64,000 nt of DNA from Planctomycetota bacterium (GCA_029260735.1 JAJDCR010000111.1:1-64000), one strand, 5' to 3'; shown: positions 1 to 9,262, counted from the stretch's first letter. Notes: generated by a model from the sequence alone, not told the origin. Translations and numbers: made by a program.

Positions 1-614
1 TGCCATGCTGTAAGGCGTAGAAACGAGAAATCGCCTTCTATCCTTTTTTATTACTGATTATTCCTTAACTTAATGGCTTTGGGGCAACGCCCTGGGAATA
101 TTTGAACATCAATATCCCCAGCCCTGAAGGGGCGAAATATTTTAATTTATTCCGCCCCTTCAGGGCTACGTTTGTGTTAATCCTATAATTCCCAGGGCGT
201 TGCCCTGGGCTAGGTTGTATATACCTTTCAGGCCAAAAACAAAAACCTATCCCACTCAGCCCTCCAAAGGGGAAACAAAAAGGGTTTTCAAGGATTTGAA
301 ATGTATTTGTAGGCGTATAATCCCATTTTCTAGGGCTAGAGACATACGAAAAAAGAATACGCAAACCCGTTCCTTGCGAATACAGACAAACCCTTATTAT
401 CTCCCCTTTGGGGGAGAAGCGAGGAACGAGCTGAGGGGGGACACGCTGAAACATATACCTAAGCCAGGTTTAACATATGCTACAAGAACTATATTTCCAA
501 AAACTTGCGCCCTTAAGTTGACACTCGTGCCCTTGTGGGCGTCCGCAACGTCTATTAAAGACCCATGTAAGATTTTTCTTATTTCAAAAGCAGCAATCAA
601 ATAGCTATCACCCT
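1..614. other. Intergenic region with no convincing gene
   Basis: Apart from the palindromic cassette I see no gene here. Open frames on both strands cross the palindromes and look compositional. Near the left edge a short hairpin (AAGGCG/CGCCTT at about 12-37) precedes a T-rich stretch and could be the terminator of a plus-strand gene lying outside the window. Confidence 0.6.
82..205. repeat. Nested palindromic REP-like cassette
   Basis: Two nested pairs of perfect inverted arms are visible. The outer arms at 82-99 and 188-205 are 18 nt exact reverse complements built on GGGCAACGCCCTGGG. The inner arms at 120-134 and 153-167 are 15 nt exact reverse complements built on CCCTGAAGGGGCG. A short AT-rich core lies between. 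Folded, this would give a long cruciform or a double stem-loop. It lies in non-coding DNA and resembles the REP/BIME-type dispersed palindromes of many bacteria. It is built like the cassettes near 10.9 and 52.8 kb but is not identical to them. Confidence 0.8.
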
Positions 615-654
615 GAGCAGATTACCCCTTCTCATAAGGATAGGTAATCTGCTC
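615..654 (-). terminator. Hairpin spanning the stop codon of the kinase-like gene
   Basis: Perfect 12-bp inverted arms (GAGCAGATTACC at 615-626, GGTAATCTGCTC at 643-654) enclose the stop codon of the minus-strand gene. No clear U-run follows on the minus strand, so this may be a 3'-end-stabilising hairpin rather than a canonical intrinsic terminator. Confidence 0.45.
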
Positions 655-1641
655 CAAAATCTCCGCTAACTCTCCGACGGCGATGTGAGCATCCACTCCT
701 TGGGTGATTAATCGGCGTACGGGTTCGCGTAAGGGTTTAGGGAGAAGAGCGATCCTGTCTTTGGGGCAAAAGCCTTCTTTGAGCATTTGGTATTGGATCA
801 CTTGGGGTTTGTGTCTTTCTTCTATTGCGGCGACGGTGAGTCCTTTGGTGTGGCTTTCTTCTAAATAGCGGCTGAAGAGGGTGCTTCCGTTGTAGAGATT
901 ATCGAGCATGAGGGCAACGCTTTGAGCTTCATCGTAGGTGCTGAAGTAATAATCGGGGTCTACCTTGCGGAAAAAGCCTGCCGAGAGGAAAACGATAGTC
1001 CCATAGGTGTAAGCAAAGTGGTTGGTGTCGTTGAGTTCATTGACTGTGGAAAACATATCTGGGTCGACAACTCGAATCGAAAGAGTTTCTGAATCAAAGA
1101 TAACGTTTTTCCAATTCATATCGCTTAAGCAATAGTTTTTTTTGTGAGCTTGGGCGACAAATTTGGTGTAGCAATAAGCAGCGTAGTCTTTTTGTGCTTC
1201 GCTTTTCCAGGTATTTTTTTCTATTCTTTCGTTGATAGTTGTCCCTGTTAAATACTCCGTTACGTAGCATTCTTGTCGGGTTGAAATAAAATAGATTTTG
1301 GGGAAACTAAGCTCTTCGATGAACTTTTTTTTGCGGTAAAGATTTTGCAGTATAGCCGAGGTTTTTTTTCCATCGATTAAATACTTTACGAAGTAGTCTT
1401 GTTTCTCTATTGTTAAACGGCCAATGGTACTGTTACGTCGTTCTTTTTTTTCCTGGAGAGTAAATTCGGTAGGTAATTGAAAGCCTTCTTGAGCATATTC
1501 AATTTGTATTTCGGAATGGGACCTGCCTACATTACTTGCGCGCAGAGTTTCCTCTGCCTGAATTCTTTTCCCCCGCTCTTTTCGGTAAAGGCAAAACCAG
1601 GGAATAGAGGTTAGAATAACGGGGATTAAAAAATCTATCAT
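622..1641 (-). CDS. Membrane-anchored protein-kinase-like protein
   Basis: About 339 residues from the ATG at 1641; an upstream in-frame TTG at 1668 is possible, and neither start has a clear Shine-Dalgarno. Residues 2-18 form one hydrophobic anchor followed by a basic stretch, so the rest is probably cytoplasmic. The soluble part has kinase-fold landmarks: a YFVKYL strand with a candidate ATP-binding Lys near residue 86, a catalytic-loop-like LSDMNWKNVIFD (Asp ~174, Asn ~179), and VVDPD near 192-195 in place of DFG. This order matches eukaryotic-like, aminoglycoside-phosphotransferase and RIO-type kinases, but HRD and DFG are both altered, so activity and substrate are uncertain. It follows the two-TM gene after 72 bp and may be co-transcribed with it. 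Confidence 0.6.
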   Translation of the reverse strand: MIDFLIPVILTSIPWFCLYRKERGKRIQAEETLRASNVGRSHSEIQIEYAQEGFQLPTEFTLQEKKERRNSTIGRLTIEKQDYFVKYLIDGKKTSAILQNLYRKKKFIEELSFPKIYFISTRQECYVTEYLTGTTINERIEKNTWKSEAQKDYAAYCYTKFVAQAHKKNYCLSDMNWKNVIFDSETLSIRVVDPDMFSTVNELNDTNHFAYTYGTIVFLSAGFFRKVDPDYYFSTYDEAQSVALMLDNLYNGSTLFSRYLEESHTKGLTVAAIEERHKPQVIQYQMLKEGFCPKDRIALLPKPLREPVRRLITQGVDAHIAVGELAEILEQITYPYEKG

Positions 1642-1660
1642 AGAGTCTAGCCAAAATTTG

Positions 1661-1681
1661 TGGCCCAAGAATATTGGGCCA
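1661..1681. other. Small inverted repeat before the kinase-like gene
   Basis: TGGCCCAA and TTGGGCCA flank a 5-nt loop between the stop of the two-TM gene and the ATG at 1641. It would form an 8-bp hairpin in the intercistronic RNA. No U-tract is seen, so a processing or translational role is as likely as termination. Confidence 0.4.
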
Positions 1682-1713
1682 CAAGCGAGCTTAAGGCAGG
1701 GAATCTGCCAAAT

Positions 1714-2523
1714 TTAGGAGTTGGTTTTATCAGCGCTTTCTTCAGCTTTTTTTTCCTGGCTGTCGACAGGTTCATTGGCTTTCTCTTGCGAGGGAGCTTC
1801 TTTCTTTTCGACAGAGAGAAGTTTCTCGTTTTTCTCCTCCGAAGGTCGCTGGCGCATTTTATTAAGCATGGAATTTGCCTTGGACATCAGGTCGGAGTAC
1901 TGATTAGAGTCTGCCGCTTTTTGACGATTAGAGTGACTGTAATCTTCAATTAACATGATGGCCCATTTAGCTGCATCGCGCATAGTTTGAGCTATGATTT
2001 GCCGTTCCTCTAGAGAACTATTGCGAACGAAAGACTGCCAGTAGCTCATTTCATTTAGCCAGCTTCCAATCGCAACTTCCATTTGCACCAAGTCACCAAT
2101 ATTTTCGTTCATTTTTTGAAGGGGTTTAACCACTAGAAAATAGGCTATTTGAGCAATTCCAATAACACAAAAGAAAAACCCAAGAACTCCTCGATCAACA
2201 AAGAAAGCGTATGTTCCCATGCTGAAAATAACAATCCCAATGATAAATGATGAAATATTGACGCCCAAAGTCACATAAAAAGAAAAAATGCCGTGACGTG
2301 AGGCTTCGTTAATTTTTTTTATCATTCGTTCATTGACGCTTTTATCTTGTTCTAGCTCCCGATCCACAAAGTGAACCGTTGAACGAACCGTACTAATAGT
2401 CTCTGCATCTAGCTGACAATCCCACTCTTTGCTTTTTTCAAGAGGACTAGCCAACCATCTTTGAGTAGACTCAGGGTCTTTATAGATTCGTCGTAGAAGT
2501 TTCTTTACATTATCTTCCGACAT
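1714..2523 (-). CDS. Two-TM membrane protein with charged C-terminal tail, unknown function
   Basis: 269 residues, ATG start preceded by GGGAG five bases upstream. The N-terminal ~80 residues are soluble and helical. Two strongly hydrophobic segments follow (about residues 80-102 and 112-132). After them come an amphipathic region and a C-terminal tail of about 65 residues rich in Glu, Lys and Ser that is probably disordered. I do not recognise the family. It sits directly upstream of the kinase-like gene, so it may be its partner or substrate; that is inference from position only. Confidence 0.6.
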   Translation of the reverse strand: MSEDNVKKLLRRIYKDPESTQRWLASPLEKSKEWDCQLDAETISTVRSTVHFVDRELEQDKSVNERMIKKINEASRHGIFSFYVTLGVNISSFIIGIVIFSMGTYAFFVDRGVLGFFFCVIGIAQIAYFLVVKPLQKMNENIGDLVQMEVAIGSWLNEMSYWQSFVRNSSLEERQIIAQTMRDAAKWAIMLIEDYSHSNRQKAADSNQYSDLMSKANSMLNKMRQRPSEEKNEKLLSVEKKEAPSQEKANEPVDSQEKKAEESADKTNS

Positions 2524-2605
2524 ATGTACTCCCAGTTTTTAACAATAGTTTTAGTAGTTGCAAGTATCTGATAGAATGTAACTTATTTTTTTATTTCTGA
2601 TTTTT

Positions 2606-3178
2606 TTAGGCTTTTAATAAAGGAGCTGGGTTAAACTCCGCCGGAATTCCAGGGAAGTTATTTTCAATAAAGTCTCCCATTGTTTTTCGGGTTTGCTCCG
2701 AAATTAATTCTTGCATTTTTTCCATACATTTGTGACATATAACAATAAATGCAAGCATCTGTGATCCTTGGCACATAGCTCTTACAGAGTATTCAGAAAA
2801 CTCTTCACTGCTAGATTGACACAAATGACACTCTTCCCAATCAGAAGAGGGTTGATAGTGCTTCACCATATATTCTTCAGAAGCAGCACTCGACTCTTTA
2901 GAAAACTCTTTCATTAAGTTTTTCCCACAGTCAAGGCAAATCGCATACTCAAAAACAACCTCTTTTCCCTTAAACACCTTCTCTATTTCGTAAGGCTGAG
3001 GGCTAGAAATCAAATCCTTATCGCAAGAAATACAATTAGTAAAAGGACCTTCCAAGTACACAGAGTGTAGATTCTCAGGAATATCTCTTCTCTCCAAACT
3101 TTCTAAATCTGGATCATTCAACCAATCATCCAAGTCATCAAAATCATCCATATCATCGTCGTAAAAATTATCGTTCAT
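2606..3178 (-). CDS. Acidic protein with paired CxxC zinc-ribbon-like motifs
   Basis: 190 residues; ATG with an AAGAGGC ribosome site. The first ~35 residues are extremely Asp-rich. The rest carries two four-cysteine sets: CISC with CLDC, and CHLC with CHKC. Each looks like a zinc-ribbon or treble-clef site, so the protein probably binds two zinc ions. No membrane segment or signal peptide. No family or substrate recognised. It lies between the receiver-like gene and the two-TM gene, all on the minus strand. Confidence 0.6.
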   Translation of the reverse strand: MNDNFYDDDMDDFDDLDDWLNDPDLESLERRDIPENLHSVYLEGPFTNCISCDKDLISSPQPYEIEKVFKGKEVVFEYAICLDCGKNLMKEFSKESSAASEEYMVKHYQPSSDWEECHLCQSSSEEFSEYSVRAMCQGSQMLAFIVICHKCMEKMQELISEQTRKTMGDFIENNFPGIPAEFNPAPLLKA

Positions 3179-3278
3179 GGCAATGCCTCTTGTTTAAGGA
3201 GATTTTCTCTTAAATTGCAGAAAAGTACCTATACAGAAACAGTCAAAAAAATAAAAAAATTATTTTTTACTGCCTCCC

Positions 3279-3746
3279 TTAATGACCTAGACTCTTTTCC
3301 CCCAGTTGTTGCAAAGCTATAGCCATAGGGCGGAAAAAAAAATTATTTTCTCTAGTACTCTCCAGTAAAATTTTATGAAAAATATGCAAGTCCTCTCTGT
3401 TCACAACTAAGTTTGTACTCAAGGCAAAACTCTGCATCAAGTTTTTTGTTTCAACATTCTCCCCCACTAATACAAAGAAAATATTACGACGAACCGACAT
3501 AGGAGTGTTGGCCATAACCTTAATAATTTCTGTGCTATAACCTTCTTGGACGACCACAACATCAAAGGAGTGAAACTGAAGCTTAGAAACGGCGTCATCT
3601 ACCGACTCTGCCATATACACTTTACAAGACAAATCTAGTAAAGGGTCTATAATATTCTGAGCCGAGGCAGGCTGCATACACAACAAAACTTCCAAGTCAC
3701 TACAGCCATTGAGCTGAAGATCTAAAATCCCATTGTTTCTTCTCAT
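3279..3746 (-). CDS. Degenerate receiver-like protein
   Basis: 155 residues, ATG preceded by GGAGAT. The order of strands and helices suggests a CheY-like receiver: an early DLEVLLCMQP strand, CKVYMAES followed by DDAVSKL, FDVVVVQEGYS where the phospho-acceptor strand should be, and a following NIFFVLVGEN strand. The Asp that normally ends the acceptor strand reads Gln, so phosphorylation looks unlikely. It starts 39 bp downstream of the PilT-paralogue gene and is probably in its operon, which suggests a signalling or adaptor role in twitching. The fold assignment is inference from a weak pattern. Confidence 0.45.
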   Translation of the reverse strand: MRRNNGILDLQLNGCSDLEVLLCMQPASAQNIIDPLLDLSCKVYMAESVDDAVSKLQFHSFDVVVVQEGYSTEIIKVMANTPMSVRRNIFFVLVGENVETKNLMQSFALSTNLVVNREDLHIFHKILLESTRENNFFFRPMAIALQQLGEKSLGH

Positions 3747-3785
3747 CGCTGTAAATCTCCTGTTATTTCACCAAAAAATATTTCC

Positions 3786-5393
3786 CTATTGATTCAAGTT
3801 ATCATCTTCCATTTGTAAGCTCCCTAAATCAAGCCCCTCTTCTCTTTTAGGGGGAGAAGGAGCAGGAGTAGAAGGAGAAGGAGTAGGAGGAACTGATCTT
3901 TCGTTTTGCTCGCTCACTTTTGGTTTGTCCCGAGAAAATTTAAACCTTCCGGTGGAACCAGAACGAGAAGGGTCTCCTAATTGCATTCTTCGACTAGAAT
4001 CTTTCATATCTGTTCGCAGAAGTCTTCGGCTAGGACTCTCTGCTGAGTTTCTTCCCGGTATCTCTGGGCTACTTTTCATAACCTTTAAACGGCTACTAGT
4101 AGCATGACGATCAGGATTATCTTTTTCAACAGTATTAGGTCGAGGACGAGGAGAAAAAGGCCGCTTACTAGTATTAACATTTCCCCCAGATCTTCTTTGA
4201 GGCATTAGTTCTTCCAAAGAAGTTCCATAAGATGAGGCTTTCTCAGCATGTTCCATACTAAGGTCTCCCAAGTCTGAAGTAGCAATTCCTTTCGCAGCCT
4301 TAATTCTATCGACTCCTTGGATCATAACACTTTTACGAGAGCAGTAAGCTTTTGCAGTTTCCTCGGAAATCAAATCTTTGTCAAAAAGCTCCAAAAGATT
4401 TTGATCAAAGGTTTTCATTCCATAGGTTCCTCCTTGGCTAATGACATCATAGAAGGTTATTTCCTCTGATTCTCCGTTAGTAATAAGGTCACGTGTTCGA
4501 AGAGTATTGGTCAAAATTTCAAAAACTCCTGCTCGTCCACCACCTACTTTGGGAACAAGTCTTTGACAAACAACCCAGCGCAAACTATCTGCCAGACGAG
4601 AGCGAATTAGCTCTTCCTCTTCTCGATCAAACATTCCAACAATACGGGTAATGGTTTGCCCTGCATCAATAGTATGAAGAGTACTATAAACAACGTGTCC
4701 TGTTTCTCCTGCCGTTAAAGCAATTTCTACAGTTTCTCGATCTCTCATCTCTCCCACTAGTATAGCCTTGGGAGCTTGGCGTAAAGCAGCCTTTAAACCG
4801 GTAGCAAAGGAGTTAAAATCAATACCTAATTCTCTTTGATTAAAAGTGGCTTTCTCATGGGGATGTTCATATTCAATAGGATCTTCCAAAGTAACCACAT
4901 GAATAGCTTTAGTTTCATTTAAATGCCTTAGCATCGCAGCAGCACTAGTTGACTTTCCACTCCCAGTAGAACCAGTAATTAAAACAAGTCCATTTTTCTC
5001 TTCTGGAATTTTGTAGAAAACTTGAGGAAGATTCATCTCCTTGATCGTCGGAATATGAGTGCTCAACTTTCGTAGAACAATCGAAAGGTTACCTCGTTGC
5101 GAAAATATATTCACCCTAAAACGACAGCCATTACGAACTTGATAGGCACAATCGCAAGAACCCGTTTCTAAAAGAGTACCGACTAATTTCGGATTTCCTT
5201 GCATAAGATTTAAAGAAAAAATTTCGGTTTGGAAAGGAGTGATACTCAAAATAGGAGTAGAGAGTTCTGCTGGAATTAGTTGCCCAGCACTTTCCACTTG
5301 GAAAGGCTTTCCGACTGTAATGTTGATATCAGAGACATCTTCATAACGCTCTAAAAGTTGCGTAAGGATTTGATCTATTTCGCTTCTACGCAT
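3786..5393 (-). CDS. PilT/PilU-family twitching ATPase with long disordered tail
   Basis: 535 residues; ATG with a GGGGAG ribosome site. The first ~375 residues are a secretion-type ATPase of the PilT/PilU group: Walker A GSTGSGKST, an Asp-box (TLEDPIEYEH), Walker B with AILVGEMRDRETV, and a His-box HVVYSTLHT. It lies 49 bp after a second PilT-like gene, the arrangement seen for pilT-pilU in many bacteria. Unlike ordinary PilU (about 380 residues) it has ~160 extra C-terminal residues rich in Ser, Arg and Pro, ending in a run of Pro and an acidic segment. That tail is probably disordered and may be a docking or regulatory region. It would act at the cytoplasmic base of a type IV pilus. Confidence 0.85.
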   Translation of the reverse strand: MRRSEIDQILTQLLERYEDVSDINITVGKPFQVESAGQLIPAELSTPILSITPFQTEIFSLNLMQGNPKLVGTLLETGSCDCAYQVRNGCRFRVNIFSQRGNLSIVLRKLSTHIPTIKEMNLPQVFYKIPEEKNGLVLITGSTGSGKSTSAAAMLRHLNETKAIHVVTLEDPIEYEHPHEKATFNQRELGIDFNSFATGLKAALRQAPKAILVGEMRDRETVEIALTAGETGHVVYSTLHTIDAGQTITRIVGMFDREEEELIRSRLADSLRWVVCQRLVPKVGGGRAGVFEILTNTLRTRDLITNGESEEITFYDVISQGGTYGMKTFDQNLLELFDKDLISEETAKAYCSRKSVMIQGVDRIKAAKGIATSDLGDLSMEHAEKASSYGTSLEELMPQRRSGGNVNTSKRPFSPRPRPNTVEKDNPDRHATSSRLKVMKSSPEIPGRNSAESPSRRLLRTDMKDSSRRMQLGDPSRSGSTGRFKFSRDKPKVSEQNERSVPPTPSPSTPAPSPPKREEGLDLGSLQMEDDNLNQ

Positions 5394-5442
5394 TTTGGAT
5401 TTCTCCCCAGTACGAATTTTAGCTTTTTGGAATTTCCAAAAC

Positions 5443-6534
5443 TTATTTGTTGAACATCTCTTGGTACTCTTCAGGTATTTCTTTTAAGTAAGAAACAAAT
5501 AGCTCTTTATTGAAAGATTTTTCGAAGGCATCTTCGGCAGTAATCAAACGCCTTTTGAGTAAATCTTCTATGGAATCATCCATAGTACACATTCCAAGAC
5601 GTTTATTTGTTTGAATAACATTAACGAGTTGATGGCTCTTTTTTTCTCGGATTAAAGATCCAACGGCGGGAGTATGAACAAGTATTTCTAACGCACAAAT
5701 ACGGCCTCTTTTATCTTTACGATTAAAGAGAACTTGTGAGACAACCCCTCGCAAAGAATCTGCCAAAGTGTTACGGATTTGCTCTTGAACGTTACCAGGA
5801 AAAACCTCAATAACACGGTCGATCGTTTTGACAGCACTTTGAGTATGTAAAGTTCCGAAAACTAAGTGGCCTGTAGCCGCTGCTTCAACAGCCAAAGAAA
5901 TTGTTTCTAAGTCTCTCATTTCTCCTACGAGAATAATGTCAGGATCTTCTCGAAGAGCCCCCCGTAAAGCACTCGAAAAACTATTGGTATCTCGTCCCAC
6001 TTCTCTGTGATTAACGATACATTTTTTAGAGCGATGAACAAATTCTATGGGATCTTCAATCGTAATAATATGATCTTTTCTAGTCGAATTTGCTTGATCT
6101 ACTATCGCAGCAAGAGTAGTAGACTTACCACTTCCAGTTGGTCCTGTTACCAATATAAGTCCTTTGGGTAGACTAGCAAATCTTCGGATTACAGGAGGCA
6201 AACCCAATTTGTCTGCGCTTAATATTTCATTGGGGATTTGTCGAAATACCGCAGATATTCCATTGTTTTGGCGAAAGAAGTTGGCTCGAAATCTTCCTAT
6301 TTGATCGATACTGTAGGAAAAATCAATATCTCCACTTTCTTCAAAAGCTTTGACTTTATGATCAGGACAAATCTCGTAGAGTATGTCTCTTAATTCGTCA
6401 TCCAATAACTGCTTATACTTAATCGGCTCTAATTCTCCTCGCACCCGAAGAGCAGGAGGATTACCAGAACTCATATGTAAATCAGAGGCCCCCTGAGCAC
6501 TCATTAGTTTAAAAAAAGCATCTATTTTCGCCAT
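5443..6534 (-). CDS. pilT: PilT-like twitching motility retraction ATPase
   Basis: 363 residues, the usual PilT length. Walker A GPTGSGKSTT, Asp-box TIEDPIEFVH, Walker B IILVGEMRDLETI and His-box HLVFGTLHT are all intact. A VGSLIREKK stretch corresponds to the AIRNLIRE motif that is diagnostic of retraction ATPases. It powers depolymerisation of the type IV pilus at the inner membrane. It is first of the pair, followed by the long-tailed paralogue and the receiver-like gene. No PilB, PilC or major pilin gene is in the window. Confidence 0.9.
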   Translation of the reverse strand: MAKIDAFFKLMSAQGASDLHMSSGNPPALRVRGELEPIKYKQLLDDELRDILYEICPDHKVKAFEESGDIDFSYSIDQIGRFRANFFRQNNGISAVFRQIPNEILSADKLGLPPVIRRFASLPKGLILVTGPTGSGKSTTLAAIVDQANSTRKDHIITIEDPIEFVHRSKKCIVNHREVGRDTNSFSSALRGALREDPDIILVGEMRDLETISLAVEAAATGHLVFGTLHTQSAVKTIDRVIEVFPGNVQEQIRNTLADSLRGVVSQVLFNRKDKRGRICALEILVHTPAVGSLIREKKSHQLVNVIQTNKRLGMCTMDDSIEDLLKRRLITAEDAFEKSFNKELFVSYLKEIPEEYQEMFNK

Positions 6535-6671
6535 AACACTCTACCAATCTTATCTATAAAATGAAGATGCGCACCTAAATTTTTTTCAGACTCGAATAAA
6601 CTTTAAATTATAGGAACTTCAAGGCTAATAATGCAAGAAAATTTTTTATCGAAAGCTTTCTAAAAAACATC

Positions 6672-7241
6672 CTAAGGAGAAAAATATGTTTCTATATCTA
6701 GAGAATCCACATATTCTCCTTTTTGAAACCAAATACGGCCATTCTCTATAGCTAAAAAAATTCCTCCTTCTCCTCTCCCAGAAAGCAAAACCTGAACTCC
6801 TTGCCAAGGGGATAAATGACAAGCTAAAATTTTCCAAAAAGTCTTTTGAGAGGGATTTTGATTAGAAACAAAAGCTATATAGCTTTTCTTATAAACTAAG
6901 GCGTATATCTTTCTTTCTGGAATTTGCGCCCACTGCGATAGTCGCTTGATTTCCAGTTTCCCAAGCAAAGATTCTCCTTTCCCCCAAAATCCATGCTGAG
7001 CAATCTCCCATAACCAAAGGGAATCTATTTTGCGGGAAGATAAAACTAGTGGGGCTTGAGAAGGCTCTTCTCGAAGAGTAGAGAAATGCATATTAGCCAT
7101 AAGCTTCTGGACATTTCCCGCTCTACAGTAACCAGCAACAGACAAAGTTAGCTCGCGAGCTTCCTCGCTTTGATCTGGCAACTGAAAAAATAGTAGGATA
7201 ATAAAAATAAATAAAACAAAAAATCCCAAAAGTCCTCTCAT
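6672..7241 (-). CDS. Small membrane-anchored protein, unknown function
   Basis: 189 residues. Residues 4-20 are an uncleaved-looking hydrophobic anchor, so the remainder is probably outside the cytoplasm. The body has alternating hydrophobic strands and several Trp residues; no catalytic motif seen. Its ATG overlaps the stop codon of the upstream RNase gene by 4 nt (ATGA), implying translational coupling. Function unknown. Confidence 0.65.
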   Translation of the reverse strand: MRGLLGFFVLFIFIILLFFQLPDQSEEARELTLSVAGYCRAGNVQKLMANMHFSTLREEPSQAPLVLSSRKIDSLWLWEIAQHGFWGKGESLLGKLEIKRLSQWAQIPERKIYALVYKKSYIAFVSNQNPSQKTFWKILACHLSPWQGVQVLLSGRGEGGIFLAIENGRIWFQKGEYVDSLDIETYFSP

Positions 7242-9262
7242 TTGGCCTCCTGCAAAATAGGAGGAGAAGAACTTTCTTTTTCAGATGAACTAAGAGAAGA
7301 AACCATAGAGAAATGAGCCTTTCTCTTGCGAGGAGAAGCTCCTTGTATTTTCAAGGAAATAAGATTTCCTTCCTTGGCTTCTCTAGGGTTATCTAGTTTA
7401 AAGGGAAATTCTTGCCAAATTTCAGGAATAAAGACCATAACACGGTTATTGTCAAAAAGGCGACTAATGATTCCCTGGAAAACTCTATTTTTCTGCAGTT
7501 TAAGATACTTATAAAGCCAAAAACTACGTCGCTCGCTTTCTGTGACTTTAATCGTTTTCTCGGAACGCTCAAACATCGCTAATTTAGCTTGCAAATTGGG
7601 TAAATCGTAGTATGGTGCTTCTTCTGAAGAATAAAAGAACTGCCTATGAACAACTAAATCACTATATCGCCGGATAGGAGATGTTGCTTGGGTGTAAGAG
7701 CTAAGTCCTAAAGTCGCATGACTAAAAGCTTGCAAAGACAAACTGGCTGCTCCCATTGACCACCTAATTTTTAAAGGATACAAAGGATCATCTTTATCCA
7801 ACTCTTCGATATTTTGGCCACTCTTTGCTTGCCCTCGAAAAATAGCAGGAATGTTTTTTTCTTTTAAATTTTCACCAAACTTTCCGTTAAACAAAATCAT
7901 GCACTCAGAAACCACTAAGTGTCCTGAGGTATTGGAACGGGAAACTTTGATATCAACATTCCCATTTTCTACTTTAATTTTGACATCGGGAAAATCTGTC
8001 ACTAAAGCTCCTTGAGATAGACGTTCTTCTCTAAGAGAAATAGCTGTTTTTTCCAGCCAGGAAAAAAGCTCATGCTCTTGCCATTTAGGATCATTTGTCT
8101 CTTCATAGGTTAATCTTTGCCCTAGTTTTAGGGCAGTTCTTTCAAAATGATAGCGACTTAGTTTTCCTTCGGGGTCAAAATAGAAAAAACCAGAAACAGT
8201 TGGCCTTAAACTATCTTCCTTCAAAGTCAAACGTTCTTGTACCAGAGAAGAGGGAAAAACGGGTATTCTTTCATCAGGAAAATACAGAGTAGCAAAACGG
8301 TTTTGAGCATTGCGATCAAGAGCCGTTCCTTCTTTTACTGTAGCATCAACATCTGCAATATGAATTCCCAAAACTTTCCCGTTATCTTCTTGGTGAACTG
8401 AAATTGCATCATCAACCTCTTCTGTATCTTTGCTATCAATAGCAATACTCCATATGTCGCTCAAAATTCGACGACCATCCCAGCTTGTATCTTTCTGAAG
8501 CAACTCTTCTGTCTCATCTAAAACATTTTGAGGAAAGGTACGGCTTAGGTCTGAGCGATAGATACATTCATTGATGTCTTTCTCAATAAGCCCTTTATTT
8601 TCCAAGGTAATCAAAAGATCATCAGCTGATAAAGCAAGCAAAGAGGATACCCGTTTTGAACTGGCTGAGGCACGATCTTCACCTCTTAAGGCAAATTCTT
8701 TAGCTAGTTCAATCATCTCTAGGATATCTGCTCCAGGCTCCTCTCGCTCTTTTGCTTCTGGATGATACTCAGTAAACCACTTAAGAAAACTATCTTCTTG
8801 TTCTTTTCTCTTTTTCTCTGCTGTTAAACGTCGTGTATTTGCCTCTACTGTATCACTGGCATTGCGAGTTAACTCTTGGCCATTGATTTTAAAATACAGA
8901 TGGTCTTCTTTCAAGACTTTGAACAAGGAAAGAGCCCTCGATTCACTATAATCTCCATGATAAAGCTCTACTAAATCTCGGAAAGAATATTTATCTTCTT
9001 CTCCCTCTAAAAACTCCCACAGCGTAGCTAAATCCGTAATTTCTTCCTCAGTAGACAAATATTTAATTAAGCCCTCTTTCATAGATTTTTGATTATCCGC
9101 CTCTAAGAAGGTATTTGACGACCAAAGAATTTTTTTTCCTGGTATAGAGATCTTTCCCCCTTCTTCTGTGTAAACTTCTTGCTTTGTATCGGACTCTTTT
9201 AGAACCATAGCCAGCATAAGCTTACTTCGTCGTTCGATCCCGACAACCTTGTATCTGTTCAT
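7238..9262 (-). CDS. RNase II/RNase R family 3'-5' exoribonuclease
   Basis: 674 residues; ATG with GGAGAT upstream. The central RNB domain is clear: the metal-binding cluster IDSKDTEEVDDAIS, GIHIADVDATV, FPDERIPVFP, and the SYTQATSPIRRYSDL RNA-clamp signature, with a C-terminal basic S1-like region. It hydrolyses RNA processively to nucleoside monophosphates. The third acid of the DxxxxxDxDD cluster reads Glu, as also happens in the cyanobacterial/plastid-type branch, so I expect it to be active. The N-terminal ~260 residues lack an obvious cold-shock pair, and the length is closer to RNase II than to RNase R. It overlaps the small membrane-protein gene. Confidence 0.85.
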   Translation of the reverse strand: MNRYKVVGIERRSKLMLAMVLKESDTKQEVYTEEGGKISIPGKKILWSSNTFLEADNQKSMKEGLIKYLSTEEEITDLATLWEFLEGEEDKYSFRDLVELYHGDYSESRALSLFKVLKEDHLYFKINGQELTRNASDTVEANTRRLTAEKKRKEQEDSFLKWFTEYHPEAKEREEPGADILEMIELAKEFALRGEDRASASSKRVSSLLALSADDLLITLENKGLIEKDINECIYRSDLSRTFPQNVLDETEELLQKDTSWDGRRILSDIWSIAIDSKDTEEVDDAISVHQEDNGKVLGIHIADVDATVKEGTALDRNAQNRFATLYFPDERIPVFPSSLVQERLTLKEDSLRPTVSGFFYFDPEGKLSRYHFERTALKLGQRLTYEETNDPKWQEHELFSWLEKTAISLREERLSQGALVTDFPDVKIKVENGNVDIKVSRSNTSGHLVVSECMILFNGKFGENLKEKNIPAIFRGQAKSGQNIEELDKDDPLYPLKIRWSMGAASLSLQAFSHATLGLSSYTQATSPIRRYSDLVVHRQFFYSSEEAPYYDLPNLQAKLAMFERSEKTIKVTESERRSFWLYKYLKLQKNRVFQGIISRLFDNNRVMVFIPEIWQEFPFKLDNPREAKEGNLISLKIQGASPRKRKAHFSMVSSLSSSEKESSSPPILQEAK

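Noticed and set aside
200..604. Plus-strand frame of 134 codons at the left edge
   Set aside because: Starts inside the palindromic cassette and has a composition unlike the neighbouring genes.
8395..8440. Glu in place of one catalytic Asp in the RNase II-like protein
   Set aside because: The same replacement occurs in the cyanobacterial/plastid-type branch of the family, so it does not imply inactivity.
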